A DNA stretch of 64,000 bases, from contig JBGAVG010000006.1 of assembly GCA_044228245.1 (NCBI GenBank), positions 62,001 through 126,000 of the forward strand, written 5' to 3'. Position numbers and translations under genes: made by a program. The stretch comes from Methylotenera_A sp044228245 (GTDB taxonomy: Bacteria; Pseudomonadota; Gammaproteobacteria; Burkholderiales; Methylophilaceae). Positions 27,410 through 35,659 of the stretch are shown here, in pieces. Numbering within the stretch: position 1 is the first letter of the stretch; each line of letters starts with the position of its first letter. Below the pieces are notes generated by a model that saw nothing but the letters and a program-made list of their open reading frames with translations, searched no databases and had not been told where the DNA came from.

Positions 27410-28402
27410 GTGAACCAAGAAATGTATAACCCGCAACTAGATGCCGACGGCAAGTTAAAGCACCTTTTAACAATAGAAGGCTTGCCAAAAAAAATCCTTA
27501 CCCAGATTCTGGATACCGCAGAAACCTTTGTAGGCGTAGCCGAACGGGACATCAAGAAAGTGCCGCTACTGCGTGGCAAAACCGTATGCAATATCTTTTT
27601 CGAGAACAGCACCCGCACCCGCACCACCTTTGAAATTGCTGCAAAACGCCTTTCGGCTGATGTAATCAACCTGAACGTGGGCACCTCAAGCCAATCCAAA
27701 GGCGAAACCATTTTAGACACGGTGGATAACCTGATTGCCATGCACGCTGACATGTTCGTGGTGCGCCACGGACAAAGCGGTGCGGCGCATTTTATTGCGC
27801 AGCATGTGCCGGATAACATCAGCGTCATCAATGCAGGCGATGGACGCCATGCGCATCCGACGCAAGGATTACTGGATGTATTCACTGTGCGTCGCTACAA
27901 GCCCGAGATGCACAATCTGCGCGTGGCTTTGGTGGGAGATGTGCTGCATTCGCGCGTAGCACGCAGCGAAATTCACGCTTTAACTACATTAGGCGTGCCG
28001 GAAGTGCGTGTGATCGCACCAAAAACCCTGCTGCCGGCTGGTGTCGAGAAGCTCGGCGTGCAGGTGTTTCACGACATGAAAGCTGGCTTAAGGGATGTAG
28101 ATGTGATTATGATGTTGCGCCTGCAAAACGAGCGCATGAGCGGCGCCCTGCTGCCCAGCGCGCAGGAATATTTTAAAACCTTCGGGCTCACGCAGGAAAA
28201 ACTTGAATTCGCCAAGCCTGATGCCATCGTCATGCACCCTGGGCCGATGAATCGCGGTGTGGAGATCGACTCCAGCGTAGCGGATGGGCACCAATCCGTG
28301 ATTCTGCCGCAAGTGACCTTTGGGATCGCAGTCCGCATGGCGGTCATGGCCATTTTAGCGGGCGGACAGTCTTCCGGCGGAAGCACAGGGGGTAGCGCAT
28401 GA
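27410..28402 (+). CDS. pyrB: Aspartate carbamoyltransferase catalytic subunit
   Basis: A 330-residue enzyme joining carbamoyl phosphate and aspartate, the first committed step of pyrimidine synthesis. FENSTRTRTTFE is the carbamoyl-phosphate site, and HPGPMNRGVE is near the C-terminus. It starts at GTG (27410); an ATG four codons on (27422) is possible. The stop overlaps the next gene by 4 bases (ATGA). Together with the inactive dihydroorotase-like partner it matches the class A pyrB-pyrC' type of Pseudomonas. Confidence 0.92.
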   Translation: MNQEMYNPQLDADGKLKHLLTIEGLPKKILTQILDTAETFVGVAERDIKKVPLLRGKTVCNIFFENSTRTRTTFEIAAKRLSADVINLNVGTSSQSKGETILDTVDNLIAMHADMFVVRHGQSGAAHFIAQHVPDNISVINAGDGRHAHPTQGLLDVFTVRRYKPEMHNLRVALVGDVLHSRVARSEIHALTTLGVPEVRVIAPKTLLPAGVEKLGVQVFHDMKAGLRDVDVIMMLRLQNERMSGALLPSAQEYFKTFGLTQEKLEFAKPDAIVMHPGPMNRGVEIDSSVADGHQSVILPQVTFGIAVRMAVMAILAGGQSSGGSTGGSA

Positions 28403-29673
28403 AAATTCACATCAAAAACGGGCACCTGATAGACCCGAAAAACAACATAGATGCCAAGCAGGATGTGTATATTGCAGCAGGTAAAGTTGCCGGCATCGGC
28501 AACGCCCCTGATGGCTTTGTGGCAAACCAAACGATTGACGCTGCAGGTTTAATCGTAGCGCCAGGCTTCGTCGACTTGTCTGCCAGATTGCGCGAACCAG
28601 GCTCTGAATATAAAGCGACACTCAGAAGTGAATTGCAAGCCGCCGCCGCGGGCGGCGTGACCAGCCTGGCCTGTCCGCCTGACACTGACCCGGTGCTGGA
28701 TGAGCCAGGCTTGGTAGAGATGCTGAAACACCGTGCCAAACAGCTCAATCTGGCGCATGTCTATCCGCTAGGCGCCTTAACGCGTCAACTTGCAGGCAAG
28801 CTCTTAACCGAAATGTGCGAGCTCACCGAAGCGGGCTGTGTAGGCTTTAGTCAGGCAGATACTTCGATCACGGATACGCAGGTGCTCTGGCGCGCTTTTG
28901 AGTACGCCGCTACATTTGGTTACACCATATTTTTGCGTGCCGAAGATCATTATCTCGCACAAAATGGCGTTGCACACGACGGTGAGATCGCCAGCCGTTT
29001 AGGCCTGAAGGGCATTCCGGCTGCGGCCGAAAGCCTTGCCATCGCCAGCATTTTGCGCATTGCCCATGAAACAAAAACCAGGGTACACCTATGCCGGCTT
29101 TCCACTGCCGAAGGTGTCGATCTGCTGCGCCAGGCAAAAAAACAAGGCATACAAGTGACTGCAGACGTGAGCGCACAGCATTGCCATTTGACCGACCACG
29201 ACATCGGTTTTTTCAATGCGCATGCCAATCTCAAGCCGCCGCTACGCTCTTCCCGCGACAAAAATACACTGTGCCAAGGCTTGAAAGACGGCACGATTGA
29301 TGCAATATGCTCAGACCACACGCCCGTGGATGACGATGCAAAGCTGCTGCCGTTTACCGAAGCCGAAGCAGGCGCCACCGGCTTGGAACTATTGTTACCG
29401 CTCACATTAAAATGGGCTGCCGATCAGAAAACCACCTTATCTGAAGCAGTAGCAAAAATTACCTGTCATCCTGCAAGTATCTTGGGTATTGCCAGCGGCC
29501 ACTTAGGCGTGAATGCCGACGCAGACATTGCGATTTTCAACCCGCAGCAGGAATGGAAAGTAAGCGCCAGCCAACTCAAAAGCCAAGGCAAGAATACGCC
29601 CTTCTTAGGGTTAACCATGCTGGGCAAGGTGCGATATACCATGCTGCATGGGCAAGTCACTTATCAAGCCTGA
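28399..29673 (+). CDS. pyrX: Dihydroorotase-like protein, probably non-catalytic partner of PyrB (PyrX / PyrC')
   Basis: A 424-residue amidohydrolase-fold protein. The zinc motif of active dihydroorotases (DxHxHxREPG) here reads DLSARLREPG, so both His (residues 61 and 63) are lost, as in the Pseudomonas PyrC' protein that only supports assembly of aspartate carbamoyltransferase. Other segments (AEDHY, CSDHTP) persist. The 4-base overlap with pyrB fits a fixed complex. A true dihydroorotase should be encoded elsewhere. Confidence 0.88.
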   Translation: MKIHIKNGHLIDPKNNIDAKQDVYIAAGKVAGIGNAPDGFVANQTIDAAGLIVAPGFVDLSARLREPGSEYKATLRSELQAAAAGGVTSLACPPDTDPVLDEPGLVEMLKHRAKQLNLAHVYPLGALTRQLAGKLLTEMCELTEAGCVGFSQADTSITDTQVLWRAFEYAATFGYTIFLRAEDHYLAQNGVAHDGEIASRLGLKGIPAAAESLAIASILRIAHETKTRVHLCRLSTAEGVDLLRQAKKQGIQVTADVSAQHCHLTDHDIGFFNAHANLKPPLRSSRDKNTLCQGLKDGTIDAICSDHTPVDDDAKLLPFTEAEAGATGLELLLPLTLKWAADQKTTLSEAVAKITCHPASILGIASGHLGVNADADIAIFNPQQEWKVSASQLKSQGKNTPFLGLTMLGKVRYTMLHGQVTYQA

Positions 29674-29692
29674 ATGCGATTACCTTAAAAAC

Positions 29693-29721
29693 TTGACGTT
29701 TGTCCCAAAGCGGCAGATAGT
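29693..29721 (+). promoter_or_regulatory. Candidate sigma-70 promoter for the HhH/OmpA gene pair
   Basis: TTGACG (29693-29698), a 17-base spacer and GATAGT (29716-29721) match a housekeeping promoter with 5/6 and 4/6 consensus bases. It lies about 72 bases before the ATG at 29793, in the gap after pyrX. Confidence 0.4.
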
Positions 29722-29792
29722 TACTTTTCCTGTTGTTGGCAGTTATGATGTTTTTTTAGATCGTTGATTAGTCATTTCATTGGGGAGTAAAA

Positions 29793-30341
29793 ATGAGTTC
29801 ACTGTTAAGTTCGTTTGCATGCTGTTTCTGGTGGTTCCTTTTAGGCGTTTTACTTGGCTGGTTATTGAATAAACTTCTGTGTAGATGCTGCTGTAAGTCT
29901 TCCTGTAATACGCAATCAACCACGCAAGCCTCTGCTGCAGCGCCGGCAAAAATGGCTGATGTGCCAGCTGCACCGGTTGCCAAAGCGGCCGAAGCACCTA
30001 AAGCGCCGACGCCCAAAACCGAAGCACCCAAAACAACAGTCATTGATATTGCCGCGGCCAAAAAAGCAGGTTTTGCTCTTAAGAACGCGAATGATCTCAC
30101 TATCATAGAAGGTATTGGCCCGAAAATTAACGAACTGTTTAACGACAACGGCATTAAAACCTTTGCTCAGCTTGCAGCCTCTACCGTGCCGCAAATGCGC
30201 GCCATTTTAGACAAAGGCGGCTCGCGCTTCCGCATTGCCAACCCAGGCACATGGGCGCAACAGGCGGCGCTGGCAGCTGAAAACAAATGGGAAGAGCTTA
30301 AGAAATTGCAGGATAAGCTTTCTGGCGGCGTCAAAAAATAA
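29793..30341 (+). CDS. Membrane-anchored protein with a helix-hairpin-helix-like domain
   Basis: A 182-residue protein. An N-terminal transmembrane helix (about 8-29) is followed by a Cys cluster (CRCCCKSSC, 31-39), an Ala/Pro/Lys-rich linker (about 45-88) and a C-terminal domain starting with LTIIEGIGPKINELF, the helix-hairpin-helix pattern seen in predicted DNA-binding/DUF4332-like proteins. GGGAG is found just before the ATG. The next gene starts after 15 bases and is also a single-pass, Cys-containing protein. Function unknown; DNA binding is inferred only from the fold. Confidence 0.72.
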   Translation: MSSLLSSFACCFWWFLLGVLLGWLLNKLLCRCCCKSSCNTQSTTQASAAAPAKMADVPAAPVAKAAEAPKAPTPKTEAPKTTVIDIAAAKKAGFALKNANDLTIIEGIGPKINELFNDNGIKTFAQLAASTVPQMRAILDKGGSRFRIANPGTWAQQAALAAENKWEELKKLQDKLSGGVKK

Positions 30342-30356
30342 TCCGAGGTGACTAAT

Positions 30357-31127
30357 ATGCAGAACAATCAATCAAGCTGTAACCGCTGGGGTTGGATCGT
30401 TGCGCTGATACTTGCCTTAATTTTGCTCTGGATGCTGCTCATAGGCCGCGGACCCTCCAGTGCATGCTGCAGCGCCCCAACTGAAGCCGCCGCACCGGCA
30501 GAAGCAGTGATGCCAGTCTCGCCGGAGACAGAAGCATTTGAGTTTACTGCGACAGCCAATGATTTTAACGGTAGCGGTGACGATGCAAAGATCAGCTGGC
30601 TCAATCAGGCAGATGCACTCAGAACCTTATTAAGCGGCGGTGACGCATTGCAGGCAAAAGGCGATGCTAAGAATGTGGTGCTGACCGGCACTGTAGATTC
30701 TGATGCGATCAAGCAGAAAATAGGTACGGAGGCACAAACGTTTTTTGGCTCTGCCGTGTCGGTAGATAACCAGATTCTGGTTAAAGCCACCGAACCCGCA
30801 GCCGTCATGCCGCCACCTGCGGCTGCCAAACTTTATTTTGACACCGGCAAAACCGCTCTGCCCGGCGATGCCGATGCGACCCTGGCACCCATTGTCGAAT
30901 GGCTGAAGTCGCATGACACTGCAAAGGCCGTCTTGTCCGGTTATCACGATTCGCGCGGCAATAAAGCAGTGAACGAAGAGCTTGCCTATAACCGCGCCAA
31001 AGCAGTACAGGCTGCGCTTATTACAGCAGGTATTGATGTAATGAGAATCGAGATGCGCAAGCCTGAGAGTGTAGATGGTGGCGGTGATTTGGCCGAAGCC
31101 CGGCGCGTCGAGGTTGCAGTAGAGTAA
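30357..31127 (+). CDS. Inner-membrane-anchored OmpA-domain protein
   Basis: A 256-residue protein; I use the ATG at 30357, preceded by GAGGTG, instead of the in-frame GTG at 30348. One hydrophobic helix (about 10-30) is followed by Cys residues (SACCS), an Ala/Pro linker, a BON-like central part (about 60-145) and an OmpA/MotB-type peptidoglycan-binding domain (about 150-256) with LYFDTGK, GYHDSRG and YNRAKAVQ. It would tether the inner membrane to the cell wall. It pairs with the HhH gene and ends at a strong bidirectional terminator. Confidence 0.8.
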   Translation: MQNNQSSCNRWGWIVALILALILLWMLLIGRGPSSACCSAPTEAAAPAEAVMPVSPETEAFEFTATANDFNGSGDDAKISWLNQADALRTLLSGGDALQAKGDAKNVVLTGTVDSDAIKQKIGTEAQTFFGSAVSVDNQILVKATEPAAVMPPPAAAKLYFDTGKTALPGDADATLAPIVEWLKSHDTAKAVLSGYHDSRGNKAVNEELAYNRAKAVQAALITAGIDVMRIEMRKPESVDGGGDLAEARRVEVAVE

Positions 31128-31141
31128 CTGGTTTGCAAAAC

Positions 31142-31172
31142 AAAAAAGCCGATGAGACTCATCGGCTTTTTT
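31142..31172. terminator. Bidirectional terminator between the OmpA-domain gene and pilU
   Basis: GCCGATGAG (31148-31156) pairs with CTCATCGGC (31158-31166), extended by A6 and T6 on either side. It can serve both convergent genes. Confidence 0.85.
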
Positions 31173-31188
31173 GTTTTAACTGCTTTTT

Positions 31189-32325
31189 TTACACTACACC
31201 CAAATGATCCAGCCCGGCTGATAGGTCTCTGTTATGCGCGCCTTTGCCTTCCAGCTTAATCCTTAGCCGCAGATCATTCACCGAATCCGCATTGCGCAGG
31301 GCATCTTCATAACTGATCGCGCCGGACTCATGCAGATCAAACAAAGCCTGGTCAAAAGTCTGCATGCCCAATTCACGCGAACGGCTGATAATTTCCTTGA
31401 TTTCGTGCACATCGCCCTTGAAGATCAGATCTGAAATCAAGGGTGAATTGATCATGATTTCGATGGCGGCGGCGCGACCGACACCATCGGCTTTCGGGAT
31501 CAGGCGCTGCGATATAAATGCACGCGTATTGAGCGACAAGTCCATTAATAACTGATGACGGCGCTCTTCAGGGAAGAAGTTAATAATACGGTCGAGTGCC
31601 TGATTGGTGCTATTCGCGTGCAAGGTGGCCAGACATAAATGGCCGGTTTCCGCAAATGCAATCGCGTAGTCCATGGTTTCGCGATCACGAATTTCGCCAA
31701 TCAGAATCACGTCCGGCGCCTGACGCAGGGTGTTTTTAAGCGCGATGCCCCAGTTATCCGTATCCACGCCAATTTCACGCTGGGTAATAATGCAATTGAT
31801 ATGCTCATGCACAAATTCAACCGGGTCTTCGATGGTAATAATATGGCCATAACTATTTTCATTGCGGTAGCCCACCATGGCCGCCAGCGATGTCGATTTG
31901 CCTGAGCCCGTACCACCCACAAAAATCACCAGGCCGCGCTTGGTCATGGCAATATCCTTTAGCACTTCCGGCAGGCCCAGTTCCTCAAATTTAGGAATTT
32001 TTGTGGTGATGGTTCTAAACACAAGCCCGACCGAACCACGTTGCACAAAGGCATTCACGCGAAAACGTGCAACGCCTGGAATGCCAATCGCAAAATTGCA
32101 TTCGTTGGTCGCATCGAACTCGGCGGTTTGCTTGTCATTCATAATCGAACGCGCTATTTCACGTGCCTGCTGCGTCGATAGCACCTGAGAACTGACCGGC
32201 GTGACCTTGCCATCAATTTTCATGGCGGGAGGGAAACCGGAAGTGATGAACATATCGGACGCTTTTTTGCCGAGCATTAAGCGCAACAAATCAAATACAA
32301 ACTTCTCTGCCTGACCTTTTTCCAT
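31189..32325 (-). CDS. pilU: Type IV pilus retraction ATPase PilU
   Basis: A 378-residue hexameric ATPase that assists PilT in pilus retraction. Walker A is GGTGSGKSTS, Asp-box IITIEDPVEF, Walker B ILIGEIRD and His-box HLCLATLHANST. The first part DMFITSGFPP is typical of PilU. It follows pilT with a 23-base gap and ends at a shared terminator. Confidence 0.92.
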   Translation of the reverse strand: MEKGQAEKFVFDLLRLMLGKKASDMFITSGFPPAMKIDGKVTPVSSQVLSTQQAREIARSIMNDKQTAEFDATNECNFAIGIPGVARFRVNAFVQRGSVGLVFRTITTKIPKFEELGLPEVLKDIAMTKRGLVIFVGGTGSGKSTSLAAMVGYRNENSYGHIITIEDPVEFVHEHINCIITQREIGVDTDNWGIALKNTLRQAPDVILIGEIRDRETMDYAIAFAETGHLCLATLHANSTNQALDRIINFFPEERRHQLLMDLSLNTRAFISQRLIPKADGVGRAAAIEIMINSPLISDLIFKGDVHEIKEIISRSRELGMQTFDQALFDLHESGAISYEDALRNADSVNDLRLRIKLEGKGAHNRDLSAGLDHLGVV

Positions 32326-32348
32326 GATGCAATCCTAGTATTGAATGG

Positions 32349-33392
32349 TTAGCCGATAATCGAGTCTTTATTGGCTGCTTTGCCACGTGCCTCATTGGCA
32401 GAAATCACGTTGCGCCTTACCAAATCCTGCAGGTTCTGATCCAGCGTCTGCATGCCAATATTCTGGCCGGTTTGAATCGCGGAATACATTTGCGCCACCT
32501 TGTTCTCGCGAATCAGGTTGCGAATCGCCGGCGTACCTATCATGATTTCATGCGCGGCCACCCGGCCCTGCTCGTCTTTGGTTTTGCATAAGGTTTGCGA
32601 GATCACCGCGCGCAATGATTCCGAAAGCATCGAACGTACCATATCCTTTTCCGCCGCCGGGAATACGTCCACGATACGGTCTACCGTTTTGGCCGCCGAA
32701 CTCGTATGCAGCGTGCCGAATACCAAATGGCCGGTTTCCGCAGCCGTGAGGGCAAGGCGAATGGTTTCAAGGTCGCGCATCTCGCCCACCAGAATCACGT
32801 CCGGGTCTTCACGCAAAGCGGAACGCAACGCGTTCTGGAACGACAGGGTATGCGGCCCAACCTCACGCTGGTTGATCAAACATTTTTTCGAGGTATGCAC
32901 AAACTCAATCGGGTCTTCGACCGTTAAGATATGCCCCATTTCGTTTTCGTTAATATAGTCCACCATCGCCGCCAATGTCGTGGATTTGCCCGAACCGGTC
33001 GGCCCGGTCACCAGCACGATACCACGTGGCGTATCTGCAATCTCTTTAAAGATGGGCGGGCAATTGAGCTGTTCCAGCGTCAGGATTTTGGATGGAATGG
33101 TCCTGAAAACCGCGCCAGAACCGCGGTTATGGTTAAACGCATTAACACGGAAGCGTGCCAGATTGGGGATCTCAAACGAGAAGTCGCACTCCAGCGTCTC
33201 TTCATACACCTTGCGCTGGCCATCATTCATGATGTCATACACCATATCATGCACCTGGCTGTGATCCATGGATGGCACATTGATTTTGCGCACATCGCCA
33301 TGCACGCGAATCATGGGCGGCAAACCGGCAGACAAGTGCAAATCTGATGCTTTGTTCTTGACCGAAAAGGCAAGTAAGTCTGAAATATCCAC
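32349..33392 (-). CDS. pilT: Type IV pilus retraction ATPase PilT
   Basis: A 347-residue retraction motor for twitching and DNA uptake. It begins MDISDLLAFSVKNKASDLHLS, has Walker A TGPTGSGKSTT, Walker B ILVGEMRD, HLVFGTLHTSSA and the C-terminal AIRNLIRE motif needed for retraction. The gene is divergent from yggS. The pilin gene itself lies 20 kb away (53994). Confidence 0.94.
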   Translation of the reverse strand: MDISDLLAFSVKNKASDLHLSAGLPPMIRVHGDVRKINVPSMDHSQVHDMVYDIMNDGQRKVYEETLECDFSFEIPNLARFRVNAFNHNRGSGAVFRTIPSKILTLEQLNCPPIFKEIADTPRGIVLVTGPTGSGKSTTLAAMVDYINENEMGHILTVEDPIEFVHTSKKCLINQREVGPHTLSFQNALRSALREDPDVILVGEMRDLETIRLALTAAETGHLVFGTLHTSSAAKTVDRIVDVFPAAEKDMVRSMLSESLRAVISQTLCKTKDEQGRVAAHEIMIGTPAIRNLIRENKVAQMYSAIQTGQNIGMQTLDQNLQDLVRRNVISANEARGKAANKDSIIG

Positions 33393-33485
33393 TATCAGCT
33401 CCCGTTATATTTTATAATCAAATTCAATACCTTAAGAAAACTCTTAAGTAACTACATAAACTTTATTGTATAACATGTATGAATT

Positions 33486-34181
33486 ATGACCATAATTGCT
33501 GATTCCTTGCAAGCGATTCAAGCAAATATTCACCAGGCCAAATTAGCAGCAAAACGAGATGATGAAGTGAAGCTGCTAGCGGTAAGCAAAGCGCAGCAGC
33601 CGGAGAAACTGCGCGAGGCGTATCTGGCTGGCTGGCGCGCATTCGGTGAAAACTATGTGCAGGAAGCGATCAGCAAGCAGGGGCAGTTATCAGATTGCGC
33701 CATTGAATGGCATTTTATCGGCCCGATACAAAGCAATAAAACACAACTGATCGCGCAACATTTCGATTGGGTGCATTCCGTAGACAGACTAAAAATCGCA
33801 GCGCGCCTGAACGAAGCCAGACCACCATCGCTCGCGCCGCTGAATGTGTGCATTCAAATCAACAGCAGCGAAGAAACCTCCAAGAGCGGCGTGGATACTG
33901 CCTCTCTGGCTCTATTGGCCAAAGAGATCAGCGCCATGCCGCGCTTGAAACTGCGCGGACTGATGGCAATCCCCGCGCCCAGCAAAGACTTTGCTAAACA
34001 GCGAGCGCAATTCAAAATCGTCGGCGATGCCTTCATGCAGCTTCAGCAACAAGGCTTCGAGCTGGATACATTGTCCATCGGCATGTCTGACGACTATATT
34101 GCGGCGATACATGAAGGTGCTACCATAGTGCGCATCGGCTCAGCCATCTTTGGTGCGCGCCCTTCAAGACAGAATAATTAA
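33486..34181 (+). CDS. yggS: YggS/PLPBP family pyridoxal-phosphate homeostasis protein
   Basis: A 231-residue single-domain PLP protein with the lysine in LLAVSKAQ, ENYVQEA, WHFIGPIQSNK and LSIGMSDD motifs. It controls vitamin B6 and amino-acid balance rather than catalysing a known reaction. Downstream are proC and yggT, the standard yggS-proC-yggT order. Confidence 0.93.
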   Translation: MTIIADSLQAIQANIHQAKLAAKRDDEVKLLAVSKAQQPEKLREAYLAGWRAFGENYVQEAISKQGQLSDCAIEWHFIGPIQSNKTQLIAQHFDWVHSVDRLKIAARLNEARPPSLAPLNVCIQINSSEETSKSGVDTASLALLAKEISAMPRLKLRGLMAIPAPSKDFAKQRAQFKIVGDAFMQLQQQGFELDTLSIGMSDDYIAAIHEGATIVRIGSAIFGARPSRQNN

Positions 34182-34206
34182 GAACGAGAGAATTGAGAAT
34201 CGGCAA

Positions 34207-35031
34207 ATGAAATTAGGATTTATCGGCGGCGGCAACATGGCGCATGCGCTCATTGTTGGGTTGAGGCAGCAGCAATTTTCCATGAGCAACATCACGGTGA
34301 TTGAGCTGGATACAAGCAAACGCGCTGAACTCAGTCAAAACTTGGGTGTAACCACATCGGGTGAGTTGTCCAGCATCCGGGCTTGCGATGTGATTGTGCT
34401 GGCCATTAAACCACAGCAACTGCCAGCACTGGCAAAAACTCTTGCGCCGCTACTCAAGCAGCAACTGGTGATTTCAATCGCTGCGGGCATCCGCCTAAGC
34501 GACTTATCGCGCTGGCTGGGCAACTACCAAACGATCATCCGCGCCATGCCGAACACGCCAGCACAGATACAGGCGGGTGTAACGGGCTTATACGCCATGC
34601 CAGGCGTTTCCAAAACACAAATTGCGCTTGCAGACCAGGTGCTAAGCGCCGCAGGCAGCACTTTGTGGCTGGATTCGGAAGAAAAGCTGGATGCGGTCAC
34701 TGCTATCTCCGGCAGCGGGCCGGCCTATGTGTTTTATTTCATCGAAGCCTTACAGGAAGCCGCGTTACAGTTAGGACTAAGCGAATCCCAAGCCAAACAA
34801 CTGAGCATTGCCACCTTTAAAGGCGCCAGTCTGCTGGCAGATGCCAGTGCAATCCCGATTGCGACTTTGCGCGAACAAGTCACTTCAAAAGGCGGCACGA
34901 CGGAGCAAGGCCTGTTAAGCTTGAAAAATTCACAGGTAAAACAAGCAATTGCCTTAGCTGCGCAGAAAGCCTGTGCGCGTGCCCAAATCCTGGGAATAGA
35001 GTTAGGTCGTGATGAATTGGGGAGCAGTTAA
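34207..35031 (+). CDS. proC: Pyrroline-5-carboxylate reductase
   Basis: A 274-residue NADPH enzyme for the last step of proline synthesis. MKLGFIGGGNMAHAL is the Rossmann start, so the ATG at 34207 is chosen; a longer frame from 34150 overlaps yggS. RAMPNTPAQIQAGVTG and SGSGPAYVFYFIEAL are diagnostic. It lies 25 bases after yggS. Confidence 0.93.
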   Translation: MKLGFIGGGNMAHALIVGLRQQQFSMSNITVIELDTSKRAELSQNLGVTTSGELSSIRACDVIVLAIKPQQLPALAKTLAPLLKQQLVISIAAGIRLSDLSRWLGNYQTIIRAMPNTPAQIQAGVTGLYAMPGVSKTQIALADQVLSAAGSTLWLDSEEKLDAVTAISGSGPAYVFYFIEALQEAALQLGLSESQAKQLSIATFKGASLLADASAIPIATLREQVTSKGGTTEQGLLSLKNSQVKQAIALAAQKACARAQILGIELGRDELGSS

Positions 35032-35033
35032 AC

Positions 35034-35609
35034 ATGTTTTCAACTGCGCTAGACTTTTTGCTCAACACTGTTTTAAATTTACTTACCATGTTGTTTTTAC
35101 TGCGTTTTTTTATGCAGCTTTTCAGGGCGTCTTTCAACAACCCACTTGCTTACATGGTGATTTCGCTCACTGATTTTGCCGTTAAACCTGTGCGCAGAGT
35201 GATACCGAGCTGGGGAAAAGTAGATTTATCCACTTTATTGCTAGCGTTATTCACCCAGCTCCTGCTGCAGTTCAGCCTGGTTTGGCTACGCGGTTTTCCA
35301 CTGAGTGTTGCAGGTCAATCTGCCTGGATTAGCCTGATAGGCATGGGCTTTCTGGGCGTATTGCGTACCGGTCTAGACATGTTTTTTTACGCGATTCTGA
35401 TACAGGTGATTCTAAGCTGGGTGAACCCGCACTCACCCATTACAAACGTGCTGAACAGCCTTACCAGGCCAATACTGGAGCCAATCCAGCGCATTTTACC
35501 CATGGCAAGCGGCATCGATTTTTCGCCCATTGTTGCGCTGATCCTGTTGCAGATGATCAATGTGTCTGTTGTCAAAACTCTGGAAGTGCAATTATTATCT
35601 TTTCTATAA
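35034..35609 (+). CDS. YggT family membrane protein
   Basis: A 191-residue inner-membrane protein with two YGGT repeats, each a pair of helices containing RFFMQLFRASFNNPL or VILSWVNPHSPI patterns. Function is uncertain; links to osmotic shock and cell division have been reported for relatives. It begins 2 bases after proC. Confidence 0.88.
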   Translation: MFSTALDFLLNTVLNLLTMLFLLRFFMQLFRASFNNPLAYMVISLTDFAVKPVRRVIPSWGKVDLSTLLLALFTQLLLQFSLVWLRGFPLSVAGQSAWISLIGMGFLGVLRTGLDMFFYAILIQVILSWVNPHSPITNVLNSLTRPILEPIQRILPMASGIDFSPIVALILLQMINVSVVKTLEVQLLSFL

Positions 35610-35659
35610 TACAGATGGTTAACCAACGTTAAATAAGCATCAATATCAATAATAAAACG

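Noticed and set aside
34150..34206. Upstream start for proC giving a 293-residue protein
   Set aside because: It overlaps yggS and lacks family similarity; the Rossmann start at 34207 is standard.
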